DNA of 64,000 bases from Pseudoalteromonas xiamenensis (GCF_042431545.1 NZ_JBHLYX010000015.1), one strand, 5' to 3'; numbered from the stretch's first letter, positions 37,077 to 46,561 are shown. Notes: generated by a model not told the origin, from the letters alone. Numbers and translations: made by a program.

Positions 37077-38140
37077 TGAGTAGTCCGTTAATATGCTACC
37101 GTGAGAGTGACATCGAGTCATACACGGTAGCACGCGCGAATGAAATTCGCGTTTGGCAACAAGTCGCCTTTCTCGATCCCAATAGCCACTACACAGATGC
37201 GTTAAAAGATGCCGCTGATTTTGGTATTCGTTACGTATTGGTTGGTATAGCTGAAGACATTGGCCCAAGAGCGAACTGTGGATTGGGTGGTGCAACGGAA
37301 GGTTGGAAAGCCTTCTTAAAACGCTTTTTGAACATCGCCAGTAATCAATTCCTCGATGCCGGAAAAGTACTCTTACTGGGTGAAATCGACTGTCGGGACT
37401 TACAGCAAGCCGCCGATTTAATCAAATCAGGCGAAGCAGATGAATTAAAGACACTTCGTGATTTGTGTGAGCTGCTCGACCAACGGGTCAGTGAAGTATT
37501 AACGGCAATTTTTAAAGCTGGCTTGGAACCTATTGTGATTGGCGGTGGGCATAACAATGCTTATGGCATTATTAATGGTTTAAATCGTGCTCGCCAACAA
37601 AAGGTCAATGCGATTAATTTTGACCCTCATGCCGATTTTCGTCCATTAGAAGGGCGTCATAGTGGTAACGGTTTTAGCTACGCACATCAACACAAGTTGC
37701 TGGCCCACTATCATGTTATTGGCATGCATGAGCAAAAAAACAATCAGCATATTTTAAATGGGCTGCACGAAGCGAATGCGGGTTATACGTCCTATCAAGA
37801 TATTTTAGTCCGTCGCAAACTGAATTTGACCACGGCTTGTAAACAAGCACTATTGGATTTTGATGCACGTTTACCATTGGGTGTTGAAGTCGATGTTGAT
37901 GCTATTAGCGGAGTCCCGGTTAGTGCCTTCACTAATTGCGGATTTACGGCTAATGATGCGGAGCATTTTGTGCATTTAGCCGCGAGTGTAAAACACGCTG
38001 CGTACTTACATCTATGCGAAGCGGCACCAGGTAACCATCCGCTTGGAATGGCGCAAGGCATGAATGAAGCAGGCCAGGTATTAAGCGCGCTAGTTTGTAG
38101 TTACTTACAAGCCAGACAAGCTCGACTCGCTGTAAGCTGA
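37076..38140 (+). CDS. hutG: Formimidoylglutamase HutG (arginase family)
   Basis: HutG hydrolyses N-formimidoyl-glutamate to glutamate and formamide, the last step of one histidine-degradation route. The 354-residue ureohydrolase has the metal motifs GGGHNNAYG, NFDPHADFRP and EVDVDAISGVP (His and Asp ligands of a two-manganese centre), and a substrate loop EGRHSGNGFSYA. Nearby hutI and hutC support HutG over agmatinase or arginase. hutH and hutU are not in the window. The 3' end overlaps the convergent GGDEF-EAL gene by 36 bp. Confidence 0.88.
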   Translation: MSSPLICYRESDIESYTVARANEIRVWQQVAFLDPNSHYTDALKDAADFGIRYVLVGIAEDIGPRANCGLGGATEGWKAFLKRFLNIASNQFLDAGKVLLLGEIDCRDLQQAADLIKSGEADELKTLRDLCELLDQRVSEVLTAIFKAGLEPIVIGGGHNNAYGIINGLNRARQQKVNAINFDPHADFRPLEGRHSGNGFSYAHQHKLLAHYHVIGMHEQKNNQHILNGLHEANAGYTSYQDILVRRKLNLTTACKQALLDFDARLPLGVEVDVDAISGVPVSAFTNCGFTANDAEHFVHLAASVKHAAYLHLCEAAPGNHPLGMAQGMNEAGQVLSALVCSYLQARQARLAVS

Positions 38141-39901
38141 AGTGGGATGCTCTGCATTCCACTGCTTTAACCAAGAAATCATGCCTACACTACTAAGCGG
38201 TCTTGCGAAGTAATAACCTTGTGCCCCATAGGTATTTAAGCTTTTCGTAAAGTTGAGCTGCTCGAGTGTTTCCACGCCTTCACACAACACTTTACTGTTT
38301 AACTGTTGCTGCATTTCAACCACACCACGCACCATTGCTTTAAACTGACCTTGATGCTGGTGCTCTCGCGTCAACGATTGGCCAATTTTAACGTAATCAA
38401 CAGAGAGCTTCGGCAACTTAGCCAATACCAGTGGCGCCTCACCAAAGCCATCCACACAAAGTTTAACGCCTAGGGATTTGAGTCGCGCAATCATCGCGAT
38501 TTCTTGCGGTGTCAGTGACAAGAAGAGCGCAGCTGGGCATTCGATGATAAGTGAACCGGGGTTGAGTTGGTGTTCCTGTAATACGCCATCTATAAACTCA
38601 ATAAACTCTTCATGGAGCATCTCAGGACCAAAAACATTCAAGCTAAGTGGAATGGATAAGTTTTCCATCTTTAACGCCATCGCAATTTCAGCGGCACGCT
38701 CAATAACGAACTGCGCAACTGGTAATGCAAGACCAGATAAACGAATGTCATCAATAAACACGTTAGCCGCTAAAATTCCTTGCTTTGGATGCTGCCATCG
38801 AAGAAGTAATTCGAGAAACTCAATGCCACCATCTTCGTGTCGTACAATTGGCTGGAAATACAATTCAAATTCATTGCGAAAGTCCGCATGGACAAGTTCA
38901 GCAAGACGGGCCTGCTGCTCTTGCTTAAGCGTTCTAATTTGCGGTTCATACGGGCAGACTTGCTGATGAGGGTTACCATCCAAGGCTAAAAAGGCGTAGT
39001 TTAATATTTGATCAAAATCACCATGGGCTTCGTCGCAACTGACATAACTCGCACGTGCCTTAATTTCCAATGTACAGTTCGCGACGTTAAATGGCTTCAG
39101 CGTGTTGTTAAACACATCGTCGAGTAACTGTTCATGTAGATGCTTGTGAACGTCGAGTCGGCACAGGAAGACAAAGTTCAGTCCTCCTAAATGAGCCACT
39201 TTTTCATAACCTTGGCTACATGCAATCGACACTACTTCTTTGTGACGAAGTTGTTGACGTAGGCGATTAGCGGATTGCACAAGTAACATATCGCCGTAAT
39301 CACGTCCTAGATGAAGGTTGATGTCTTGAAAACCTTCTAAGCGCAATAAAACCAACACTGCAGGTATTGGCTCTGCAACTTTCAAATTGAGGAAAGCCTG
39401 ACGCAAACTTTCTTTGTCCGCTACTCCCAAAGGATCGATTTCTCGTTTTTGACGTGGAATTGCTCCCTCAATATTGAACGGTGCAGATTGCCAAAATAAG
39501 TTGATTTGGAGCAGTAAAATAGGAAGTGCAAACCACAGCACGGGCCAGCCTGCGCGGTAGTAAACACTGATTAACGCAAAGGTCAGCAACGAAGCAATGC
39601 TTGTTACCGCAATTTGTGGAATGACTTTACTTCGAATAGCAATGAACAACTGAGACAACATGAGCCCAGCTAACACAAATGATAACCACATTGTGCCAGA
39701 GCTGAACATCGCCAGTGTTGCAAGACTGGCGAGGACAAGTAGGCACTTTTCAAGTAATGGTCTGCGATAAAACACCGTTGCAAAAACGCCCATTAAGAGC
39801 GCCCCTGCGAAGCAGGCTTGTAAAGATCCGGATGCAATCCACTGAGACATCTGTGTCGGTACGCCTACAGCCGCACTTACCAACCCAATCAAAGACCCCA
39901 T
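38105..39901 (-). CDS. Membrane GGDEF-EAL protein with degenerate motifs
   Basis: The ATG start gives 598 residues; a TTG two codons earlier is possible. The first 150 or so residues form about five transmembrane helices. A GGDEF-like domain follows, but its signature reads GGLNF. The EAL domain reads ELLLRW for EALLRW, DGFGEA for DDFGTG, and KIGQSL for KIDxSF, while the CEGVET glutamate is kept. Loss of the second Asp of DDFG and of the KID Asp, both needed for metal or catalysis, suggests no cyclase or phosphodiesterase activity. It lies 24 bp downstream of hutI on the same strand and could be co-transcribed with it. Confidence 0.87.
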   Translation of the reverse strand: MGSLIGLVSAAVGVPTQMSQWIASGSLQACFAGALLMGVFATVFYRRPLLEKCLLVLASLATLAMFSSGTMWLSFVLAGLMLSQLFIAIRSKVIPQIAVTSIASLLTFALISVYYRAGWPVLWFALPILLLQINLFWQSAPFNIEGAIPRQKREIDPLGVADKESLRQAFLNLKVAEPIPAVLVLLRLEGFQDINLHLGRDYGDMLLVQSANRLRQQLRHKEVVSIACSQGYEKVAHLGGLNFVFLCRLDVHKHLHEQLLDDVFNNTLKPFNVANCTLEIKARASYVSCDEAHGDFDQILNYAFLALDGNPHQQVCPYEPQIRTLKQEQQARLAELVHADFRNEFELYFQPIVRHEDGGIEFLELLLRWQHPKQGILAANVFIDDIRLSGLALPVAQFVIERAAEIAMALKMENLSIPLSLNVFGPEMLHEEFIEFIDGVLQEHQLNPGSLIIECPAALFLSLTPQEIAMIARLKSLGVKLCVDGFGEAPLVLAKLPKLSVDYVKIGQSLTREHQHQGQFKAMVRGVVEMQQQLNSKVLCEGVETLEQLNFTKSLNTYGAQGYYFARPLSSVGMISWLKQWNAEHPTSAYSESSLSGL

Positions 39902-39925
39902 ATTCAAACCATTGCTAAATCAACA

Positions 39926-41149
39926 CTATTGAATAAGTTTACCCAAAATCCAGAGATTTAACAGATCATTTACGCCAAATTGATAGCTCAGTTCTGCTGG
40001 GTGCTGAATATTCCACATGGCTAAATCGGCACGCAATCCAACTTGCAACATGCCTCGGTCGCCAAGACCCAGAGCTTTCGCCGCATTAACTGTGACACCA
40101 GCGAGTGCTTCTTCAGGCGTTAATCGAAATAATGTACACCCCATATTAAGTACCAGTCGGAGTGAACAAAGTGGTGCAGTCCCTGGGTTAAAATCGCTTG
40201 CTAGTGCCATCGCTACATTATGTTCTCGCAGTAATGCAATGGGCGGTTGCTGTGTTTCACGCAAGAAATAATAAGCAGTAGGTAACAATACCGCGACCGT
40301 GCCTGCACTCGCCATCGCAATCACGCCGGTTTCATCGAGGTATTCGATGTGATCGGCAGACAACCCCTTAAAGGACGCGACCAGCTCTGATCCATGCTGA
40401 TTAGACAACTGTTCCGCATGACATTTCACTTTTAGGCCAAGCTCTGTCGCTTTATCGAAAACGCGTTTTGTTTGCTCGAAACTGAACCCAACGTTTTCGC
40501 AAAAAACATCTACCGCGTCCGCTAACTTTTCCTGCGCAACTTTTGGCAACATCACATCGCATACTAAGTCAACGTACTGTTCTGCCCTGCCTTTAAATTC
40601 AGGTGGCACCGCGTGAGCCCCTAAAAAGGTGCTTTGAACAGTAACTGGATGATGTGTGTCGAGCAAGCGATTCATTTCCAGTAACTTAAGCTCATTGTCT
40701 AAATCCAGCCCATAGCCAGATTTGCTTTCAACCGTTGTCACCCCTTCTTTCATCAGACTATTTAGACGTGTTTTTCCCAAAACAAATAATGCTTCAACAT
40801 CAGCTTGTCGTGTCGCTCGCACGGTGCTCGCGATACCGCCACCTTGAGCGGCGATTTCTTGATAAGAAACGCCTTGTAAACGCTGTTCAAACTCTTGCGC
40901 ACGGGAACCGGCAAATAAGATGTGAGTGTGACAATCAATAAGCCCCGGTGTAATCCATGCACCTTTTCCTTGAATGACGGGAGTCGACAGTGCGTCGAAC
41001 TCAGGCAGTGCATCCATTTGACCTAACCAAGTGATGTTGCCCTCTTTCACAAAAATGGCAGCCTGCTCAATTGCACCGTAAGGCGCCGCGATACTCGGAT
41101 CCATCGTGGCAAGGTTTACGTCGAGGATCACTAAATCTGGGTTATGCAT
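39926..41149 (-). CDS. hutI: Imidazolonepropionase
   Basis: HutI opens the imidazolone ring in histidine degradation to give N-formimidoylglutamate. The start at MHNPDLVILDVNL (407 residues, preceded by GGAG) is chosen; 59 further upstream codons do not match the family and cross the operator. The amidohydrolase metal motif DCHTHILFAGSR, KCHAEQLSNQHGSEL and SDFNPGTAP are present. It is divergent from hutC, with a HutC site in between. Confidence 0.95.
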   Translation of the reverse strand: MHNPDLVILDVNLATMDPSIAAPYGAIEQAAIFVKEGNITWLGQMDALPEFDALSTPVIQGKGAWITPGLIDCHTHILFAGSRAQEFEQRLQGVSYQEIAAQGGGIASTVRATRQADVEALFVLGKTRLNSLMKEGVTTVESKSGYGLDLDNELKLLEMNRLLDTHHPVTVQSTFLGAHAVPPEFKGRAEQYVDLVCDVMLPKVAQEKLADAVDVFCENVGFSFEQTKRVFDKATELGLKVKCHAEQLSNQHGSELVASFKGLSADHIEYLDETGVIAMASAGTVAVLLPTAYYFLRETQQPPIALLREHNVAMALASDFNPGTAPLCSLRLVLNMGCTLFRLTPEEALAGVTVNAAKALGLGDRGMLQVGLRADLAMWNIQHPAELSYQFGVNDLLNLWILGKLIQ

Positions 41150-41191
41150 GGGGTTACTCCAAAAAATTTTACTGAAGTGTAGCAAGCCGTG

Positions 41192-41203
41192 TTGTATATA
41201 CAA
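41192..41203. promoter_or_regulatory. HutC operator between hutI and hutC
   Basis: The perfect 12-bp palindrome TTGTATATACAA matches the GT-N-TA-N-AC core expected for HutC-subfamily GntR repressors. It lies 43 bp upstream of hutI and 57 bp upstream of hutC, so it can control both. Urocanate is the known inducer in this family. Confidence 0.85.
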
Positions 41204-41260
41204 GAGAAGCGTGCCATCTTTACTATCAGCATCGACCAACATGACATCAAGAAGAACACC

Positions 41261-41965
41261 ATGCAGCCAAAATTTGCGCTCATCAAGCAACATATTATCG
41301 ACAATATTCGCGCTTATAAATGGCAAGAAAATGATAGGGTTCCGTCAGAAAACGAACTCGCAGAACAATTTCAAGTTAGCCGCATGACCGCACGCCGCGC
41401 ATTGACTGAATTGACCGATGCAGGAGTTCTAAACCGCAGCCAAGGGCTCGGCACCTTTGTGGCAAGTTTTAAGTCACAGTCTTCCATGTTGGAGATCCGC
41501 AATATTGCTGATGAAGTTGCAGATCGCGGCGGCAAATATTCTTGTACCGTATTAACGCTGGAATCAATGTCGGCTATTGCGCCAATTGCCATCGCGCTGG
41601 GTGTCGAAATAAACAGCCAAGTTTATCGCAGTGTCTTAGTGCACAACGATAACGAACAACCTCTTCAAGTTGAAGAGCGTTTTGTGAACCCAAAACAAGC
41701 ACCACATTATCTGCAGCAAGATTTTTCTCAAATCACACCGCATGAATATCTCACGCAGGTTGCGCCACTTACAGAAGCACGCCATACCGTAGAAGCCATC
41801 TCGCCAAACGCAGAAGTGTGTCAGTGGTTGAACCTCTTTAACGAAGAGCCTTGTCTGCAAATGATCCGTCGTACGTGGTCTGCTGATGGAATTGTCAGCT
41901 TTGCACGGCTGATTTCACCTGGCAGTAAATACCGTTTGGGCGGTCACCTGACTTTCCGCCGCTAA
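41261..41965 (+). CDS. hutC: Histidine utilisation repressor HutC (GntR family)
   Basis: HutC represses hut genes and releases DNA on binding urocanate. The start at MQPKFALIKQHI (234 residues) is chosen because family members begin near this point. The N-terminal winged helix has VPSENELAEQFQVSRMTARRAL (residues ~28-49), and the UTRA ligand domain contains VHNDNEQPLQVEERFVNP and GSKYRLGGHLTFRR at the C-terminus. It is divergent from hutI and probably autoregulated through the palindrome in the shared gap. Confidence 0.93.
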   Translation: MQPKFALIKQHIIDNIRAYKWQENDRVPSENELAEQFQVSRMTARRALTELTDAGVLNRSQGLGTFVASFKSQSSMLEIRNIADEVADRGGKYSCTVLTLESMSAIAPIAIALGVEINSQVYRSVLVHNDNEQPLQVEERFVNPKQAPHYLQQDFSQITPHEYLTQVAPLTEARHTVEAISPNAEVCQWLNLFNEEPCLQMIRRTWSADGIVSFARLISPGSKYRLGGHLTFRR

Positions 41966-41983
41966 GAAAACAGCGAACACACG

Positions 41984-42010
41984 AAGAGAAAAGTGGGCCC
42001 CTTTTCTCTT
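41984..42010. terminator. Terminator-like hairpin between hutC and the YeeZ-like gene
   Basis: A 10-bp stem, AAGAGAAAAG (41984-41993) with CTTTTCTCTT (42001-42010), lies between convergent stops. Its T-rich arm is part of the stem, so strength is uncertain. Confidence 0.6.
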
Positions 42011-42025
42011 CAATTAGTCGGGTCG

Positions 42026-42784
42026 TTAAATAGCATTGGCGTAACGCAGTCCAAGTGCCTCAATTGCACTGCCATCTATCACTCTTTGCTGCGTCTGCTG
42101 ACTCATAAACTCTGGCATGTCGGTTCCTTTGACTCCGCAATGAGCCTGATAGTACTCAAATCGCGTTGGGTGGGCTGGGTAACACACGTTATAAATGTCT
42201 CGAGCTTCCCGCCAATTCGAAAGCACAACATCAATTGCCGCTATCACGTCATCTCGGTGAACCATATTGACGAGAGCCTGAGCGGAACTACGTAACACTT
42301 TTCCTGCCACAAATTGTCCGGGTTCACGTTGTGGGCCAACAAGTCCTGCCAATCGAAGTATTTTTCCGCCCGCAGACAAAACTTTCTGTTCAGCTTCTTG
42401 CAATACTTGTATTCGACGCGACGTGGGTGCCGCCAATGTGCCTTTTTCATCATAGCGTCCGTCAGTTTCGGCATACACACCCGTACTTGAACACAATAAA
42501 AAGCCTTTACATTTCATGGTTTTCGCCAAATTCAAAGCCTCATCCAACATCGTAAGATACGATGACTCGGGATCACTCGCTCTTGGTGGGATTGCACAGA
42601 CCCAATACGCTTCTGCCAACGTCAAATCATGGACCAATTGCTGGCCTTCGAGTGTAAATACTTTCATAAATGGTTCAGCGGACGGCGCGCGACTCGTCCC
42701 TTCAACACGATATTTTTTCTTTGTAAAATAGTAACATAGCGGTTTACCCAACCACCCTGCACCAAGAATAATTATTTCAGCCAT
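42026..42784 (-). CDS. NAD(P)-binding epimerase-like protein (YeeZ type)
   Basis: The 252-residue protein starts IIILGAGWLGKPLCYYF, a Rossmann GxGxxG motif at residues 8-13. It has SSTGVYAET, where the extended-SDR Ser and Tyr region normally falls, and a downstream HRDDVIAAID segment. This fits the YeeZ/YbjT-like atypical SDR family. The reaction is unknown. It is a single gene between the hutC terminator and a chemoreceptor. Confidence 0.75.
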   Translation of the reverse strand: MAEIIILGAGWLGKPLCYYFTKKKYRVEGTSRAPSAEPFMKVFTLEGQQLVHDLTLAEAYWVCAIPPRASDPESSYLTMLDEALNLAKTMKCKGFLLCSSTGVYAETDGRYDEKGTLAAPTSRRIQVLQEAEQKVLSAGGKILRLAGLVGPQREPGQFVAGKVLRSSAQALVNMVHRDDVIAAIDVVLSNWREARDIYNVCYPAHPTRFEYYQAHCGVKGTDMPEFMSQQTQQRVIDGSAIEALGLRYANAI

Positions 42785-42947
42785 TACAAATTTTCTGACT
42801 ATACTTTTCTAAGATATTGGATGAATGTCATTGAAGCACAAATAAGCTGAAAAGTCTTACCGCAAACGGTAGCAAAGTGCCGTCAGATATGGTTTTATAC
42901 TTGGATGAGCTCTATCCAATAACAATAATCCAGATAAAGAGATTGCC

Positions 42948-44978
42948 ATGCTTGATAATCTGTCCTTTCGCCAAAAAATATTGGTTCTCATCGGCGGTAC
43001 GATCGGTATTTTATTGATCGTCGCATCGATGTATTTCGTGAATCACATTGCCGATTTGTCTCGCCAAGGTGTGCAACGTGAAGCACAAAGCTATATTCAT
43101 TCAGAAAAACTCTCTATGGAGTCGTATTTCAAGCAATATGGTAGTGTGGTTGAAACGTTTGTAACCAGCCCGCACGTTTTAAATTGGTTTACCGAATACT
43201 CACAAAGGGAAAGTGATCTTTCGAAAAATAAGGATTATCAAGAAGTCAACGCCGATTTTGTACGGATCAGCGGCCGTGATGAGAATTTACATTCCGCGTT
43301 TTTTGCTTCCGCAAAAACAGGGGAATATTTCAAAGAAAACGAACGTACCTCAAATTATAAAGAGGGTGAACCCTACTTTGCTTACAAGCGTCCTTGGTGG
43401 CAAGAGACGATGGCAAAAGGCAAACTTTTTGTTGGTGCGGTCTCTGTTGATATCAACACCGGTGCGGTCAATGCGGTAGTTCAACAGCCGGTTTATAACG
43501 ATGCTGGGCAACTTGTAGGTGTAGGTGGTGTCGACCTTAAGCTTAAAAAAATCAGTGAGCTGGCCGAAAACATTCGTTTTTCTGGACAAGGTTTTGGCTT
43601 CTTGTTAGATGACCAACTCAAAGTCGTTCACCTCTCTAAGCGCACGGGTCACAAGCTGTCTATTACAGACGAAGGCCCAAAAGGAAAAGAAGGTCTCGAC
43701 GCGCTTGAGGCACAATTCCCAGCAACGAGCGGATTCAAATCGCTCAATCAACAAATAAAATCGACACCTAAAGGCAACAGCATTGTGACCTTTAACGGTG
43801 AAGAATATTACGTGGTTTATGATTCATTGAGTTTAGATAAACCGCTACTTGATTGGCATGTTGGGATTTTAATCCCCATGAGCTTCATTGAGGCGCCGGT
43901 TGAAAAAGCGGTCATGACGACTGTAACGAGTGTGATTGTCATTCTAGGCATTGTCATTGCCATGATCATCGTTGCGACGAACATGATCACCAAGCCTATT
44001 GTCGTGTTAACTAAGACAATGCAAGACATTGCCACAGGCGATGGGGACTTAACGCGTCGCATTGAAATCGACAGCAAAGATGAAATTGGCCAGCTTGCTT
44101 TACACATGAATACCTTCATCGACAAACTTCGCGCGATGATGATTGATACCGCAGCACAAGCGTCTCAATTAGGCAGTGCGTCGGAACAACTGCGAGAAGT
44201 TTCAAACAATACTAACCATGAGATCCAGCAAGAGAAAGAACAAGTCGATAGCGTCAGTGCAGCGGTTACTGAAATGGCGGCTACGGTTCTCGAAATTTCT
44301 CGAAATGCTCAGGAGACCAATCACGCAGCAGAGCAAGTGCAACGTATGACGGAAGACGGTATGTCGCGTTCGTCTCAAGCTCAAAACGTGATGACCAATT
44401 TATCCAGTCACATCGGTGAAGCAGCAAAGGTTGTTGCGGGTCTTGAACAAGAAACCAGTAGTATTGGCGCTGTGGTGGACGTCATTAACAGCATCGCCGA
44501 GCAAACCAACTTACTGGCACTCAACGCGGCGATTGAAGCCGCTCGCGCCGGTGAGCAAGGTCGCGGTTTTGCGGTGGTTGCTGATGAAGTGCGTTCTCTT
44601 GCTAGCCGTACACAAGAGTCTACCGACGACATCCGTAACATGATCTCGCGCTTGCAACAAATTGCACAACAAGCTTCGACGATGATGCAACAAGGTCAAG
44701 ACCAAGCGGAAGGCTCAGTCACTCAAACTCAAGAAGTACTTCAAGCACTGCAAAACATCATGGATGCTGTGACCGTTGTTCAAGATCAAAGTCATCAAAT
44801 CGCAACATCGACAGAACAGCAAACGGTGGTCGCAGAAGACATTAACAACAGCCTTAACTCAATCAATGAACTCGTGAACAACACGGCGCACCATGCAGGC
44901 ACGTTAGCTTCAGAAGCCAGTGATTTGAATGATTTGGCCAGAGCGCTCAATGCCTCTGTAAATCAATTTAAACTTTAA
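42948..44978 (+). CDS. Methyl-accepting chemotaxis protein with double Cache sensor
   Basis: The 676-residue receptor has a transmembrane helix at about 11-31, a periplasmic double-Cache region (35-310) with the RPWWQETMAKGK motif and FLLDDQLKVV, a second helix at about 325-347, a HAMP domain and a signalling domain with the tip EQTNLLALNAAIEAARAGEQ. dCache receptors often bind amino acids, and the hut genes are near, but ligand identity is inference. A GAAA-loop terminator follows. Confidence 0.93.
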   Translation: MLDNLSFRQKILVLIGGTIGILLIVASMYFVNHIADLSRQGVQREAQSYIHSEKLSMESYFKQYGSVVETFVTSPHVLNWFTEYSQRESDLSKNKDYQEVNADFVRISGRDENLHSAFFASAKTGEYFKENERTSNYKEGEPYFAYKRPWWQETMAKGKLFVGAVSVDINTGAVNAVVQQPVYNDAGQLVGVGGVDLKLKKISELAENIRFSGQGFGFLLDDQLKVVHLSKRTGHKLSITDEGPKGKEGLDALEAQFPATSGFKSLNQQIKSTPKGNSIVTFNGEEYYVVYDSLSLDKPLLDWHVGILIPMSFIEAPVEKAVMTTVTSVIVILGIVIAMIIVATNMITKPIVVLTKTMQDIATGDGDLTRRIEIDSKDEIGQLALHMNTFIDKLRAMMIDTAAQASQLGSASEQLREVSNNTNHEIQQEKEQVDSVSAAVTEMAATVLEISRNAQETNHAAEQVQRMTEDGMSRSSQAQNVMTNLSSHIGEAAKVVAGLEQETSSIGAVVDVINSIAEQTNLLALNAAIEAARAGEQGRGFAVVADEVRSLASRTQESTDDIRNMISRLQQIAQQASTMMQQGQDQAEGSVTQTQEVLQALQNIMDAVTVVQDQSHQIATSTEQQTVVAEDINNSLNSINELVNNTAHHAGTLASEASDLNDLARALNASVNQFKL

Positions 44979-44993
44979 TTAAAGTTGCCGCTT

Positions 44994-45019
44994 AAAAGGT
45001 CGCGAAAGCGACCTTTTTT
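44994..45019 (+). terminator. Rho-independent terminator of chemoreceptor gene
   Basis: A 10-bp stem, AAAAGGTCGC with GCGACCTTTT, encloses a GAAA tetraloop and is followed by T residues. It lies 15 bp past the chemoreceptor stop. Confidence 0.9.
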
Positions 45020-45034
45020 GTTTCTCCGTCAAGC

Positions 45035-45048
45035 TTGCGACAGATCAA
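45035..45048. promoter_or_regulatory. Possible FNR-type site upstream of hemN
   Basis: TTGCGACAGATCAA matches the FNR/EtrA consensus TTGAT-N4-ATCAA in 8 of 10 positions. It is centred near 45041, about 60 bp before the hemN start. hemN is a known target of FNR-type regulators in other gammaproteobacteria. Confidence 0.4.
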
Positions 45049-45099
45049 CTTGGCTCCCCTGATTTTCTCTTACACTTCGGACATCATTATTATCAATGA

Positions 45100-46479
45100 G
45101 TGCGTATCGTGATTAATTTGCCAATTTGGGATGATTCCCTAATCAATAAATACAATATTTCAGGTCCTAGATATACGTCGTATCCAACGGCTTTATCACT
45201 TGAATCGGGGTATAGCCAAAAAGACTTACAGGCCGCGATTAATGGTTCATCGTCCAAAGCGTTATCTCTGTATATTCACATCCCATTTTGCCATCAGCTC
45301 TGTTACTACTGTGGCTGCAATAAAATCATTACCCGCCATCAATCAAAAGCGGACGTTTATTTAGACTATCTTGAAAAGGAAATTGCCGCCAAGGCGCCGC
45401 TTTTCCAAGACTATCGTGTTGAGCAACTGCATTTAGGTGGCGGCACGCCAACTTTTTTGACCGACGAGCAAATGACTCGATTGATCCTTATTCTCAATAA
45501 CTCGTTTTCGTTTTCAAATGAGGCGCAACGCGGTATCGAAATCGACCCTCGCTCACTTGCGCCCAATATGATGCGCCGTCTGCATGAACTTGGTTTTAAT
45601 CGCGTGTCATTCGGCGTACAGGATTTTAATGACGATGTGCAAGCGGCTGTCAACCGCCCACAGCAGGTCGAAGAAGTGTTAGCGGTATTGAATGAGGCTC
45701 GCACACTTGGTTTTAAGTCCATCAATATGGACATGATTTACGGCCTACCGTTCCAGACCGTAGAAAGTTACCGAAAGACTATCGAGCAATTGATCGCGCT
45801 CTCACCTGATAGAGTCTCTGTTTTTAACTACGCGCACTTACCTGATCGTTTCGCGGCGCAGCGTAAGTTGAAAGAAACTGACATGCCCAGCGCGGCAGAC
45901 AAACTGACTATTTTTAAACAAACCCTTCAGCAAATGACACACGCCGGCTATCAATTCATCGGTATGGACCATTTTGCCAAAAAAGAGGATGAACTTGCCA
46001 TTGCGCAGAATGAAGGTCATCTTCATCGCAATTTTCAAGGTTACACAACCCATGGCGAATGTGATTTGCTTGGCTTAGGCGTGTCATCGATTTCGCAAAT
46101 TGGCCATATGATTTTGCAAAATGAGAAGGATTTAAAACCTTATTACCAGGCCATCACGGACAATCAATGTGCGATTAGCAAAGGGATCACTCTACATCGA
46201 GATGATGAGATCCGCGCAGCGGTAATTAAACAGCTTATTTGTCATTTCGAACTTGATAAACCAACATTTGAAGCGCAATTTGACATTAGGTTCGACGAGT
46301 ATTTTGCTGAGGCAATCACTGCCCTGCAACCACTGGTCGCTGACGGCCTTGTTGAAGTAAACGAGACAAACATCAAAGTCACTCGCTCTGGGAATTTATT
46401 CATTCGTATCATCTGTATGTGTTTTGACGCGTATTTGCAAAGCCAAGTGAAAAACACGCAATTTTCGCGCGTGATATAA
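45100..46479 (+). CDS. hemN: Oxygen-independent coproporphyrinogen III oxidase
   Basis: HemN is a radical-SAM enzyme that decarboxylates coproporphyrinogen III without oxygen in heme synthesis. The iron-sulphur cysteines are in CHQLCYYCGCNKI (CxxxCxxCxC), GGGTPTFL binds SAM, and the C-terminal ICMCFDAYL is typical of HemN rather than HemW. The 459 residues fit. The start is uncertain: GTG at 45100 or GTG at 45109, and no ATG is usable in frame. An ATG at 45096 in another frame gives only a six-codon peptide overlapping the start. Confidence 0.94.
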   Translation: MRIVINLPIWDDSLINKYNISGPRYTSYPTALSLESGYSQKDLQAAINGSSSKALSLYIHIPFCHQLCYYCGCNKIITRHQSKADVYLDYLEKEIAAKAPLFQDYRVEQLHLGGGTPTFLTDEQMTRLILILNNSFSFSNEAQRGIEIDPRSLAPNMMRRLHELGFNRVSFGVQDFNDDVQAAVNRPQQVEEVLAVLNEARTLGFKSINMDMIYGLPFQTVESYRKTIEQLIALSPDRVSVFNYAHLPDRFAAQRKLKETDMPSAADKLTIFKQTLQQMTHAGYQFIGMDHFAKKEDELAIAQNEGHLHRNFQGYTTHGECDLLGLGVSSISQIGHMILQNEKDLKPYYQAITDNQCAISKGITLHRDDEIRAAVIKQLICHFELDKPTFEAQFDIRFDEYFAEAITALQPLVADGLVEVNETNIKVTRSGNLFIRIICMCFDAYLQSQVKNTQFSRVI

Positions 46480-46506
46480 GCGCTGTGTTGGAATTTTAAA
46501 AGATAG

Positions 46507-46540
46507 AAAAGGCTCAATGCCTCATGACATTGAGCCTTTT
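46507..46540. terminator. Bidirectional terminator between hemN and aldo/keto reductase
   Basis: A 13-bp stem, AAAAGGCTCAATG (46507-46519) with CATTGAGCCTTTT (46528-46540), has an 8-base loop and sits between convergent genes. Confidence 0.9.
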
Positions 46541-46561
46541 CTCGTAAGTTAAGTTGTTGCT

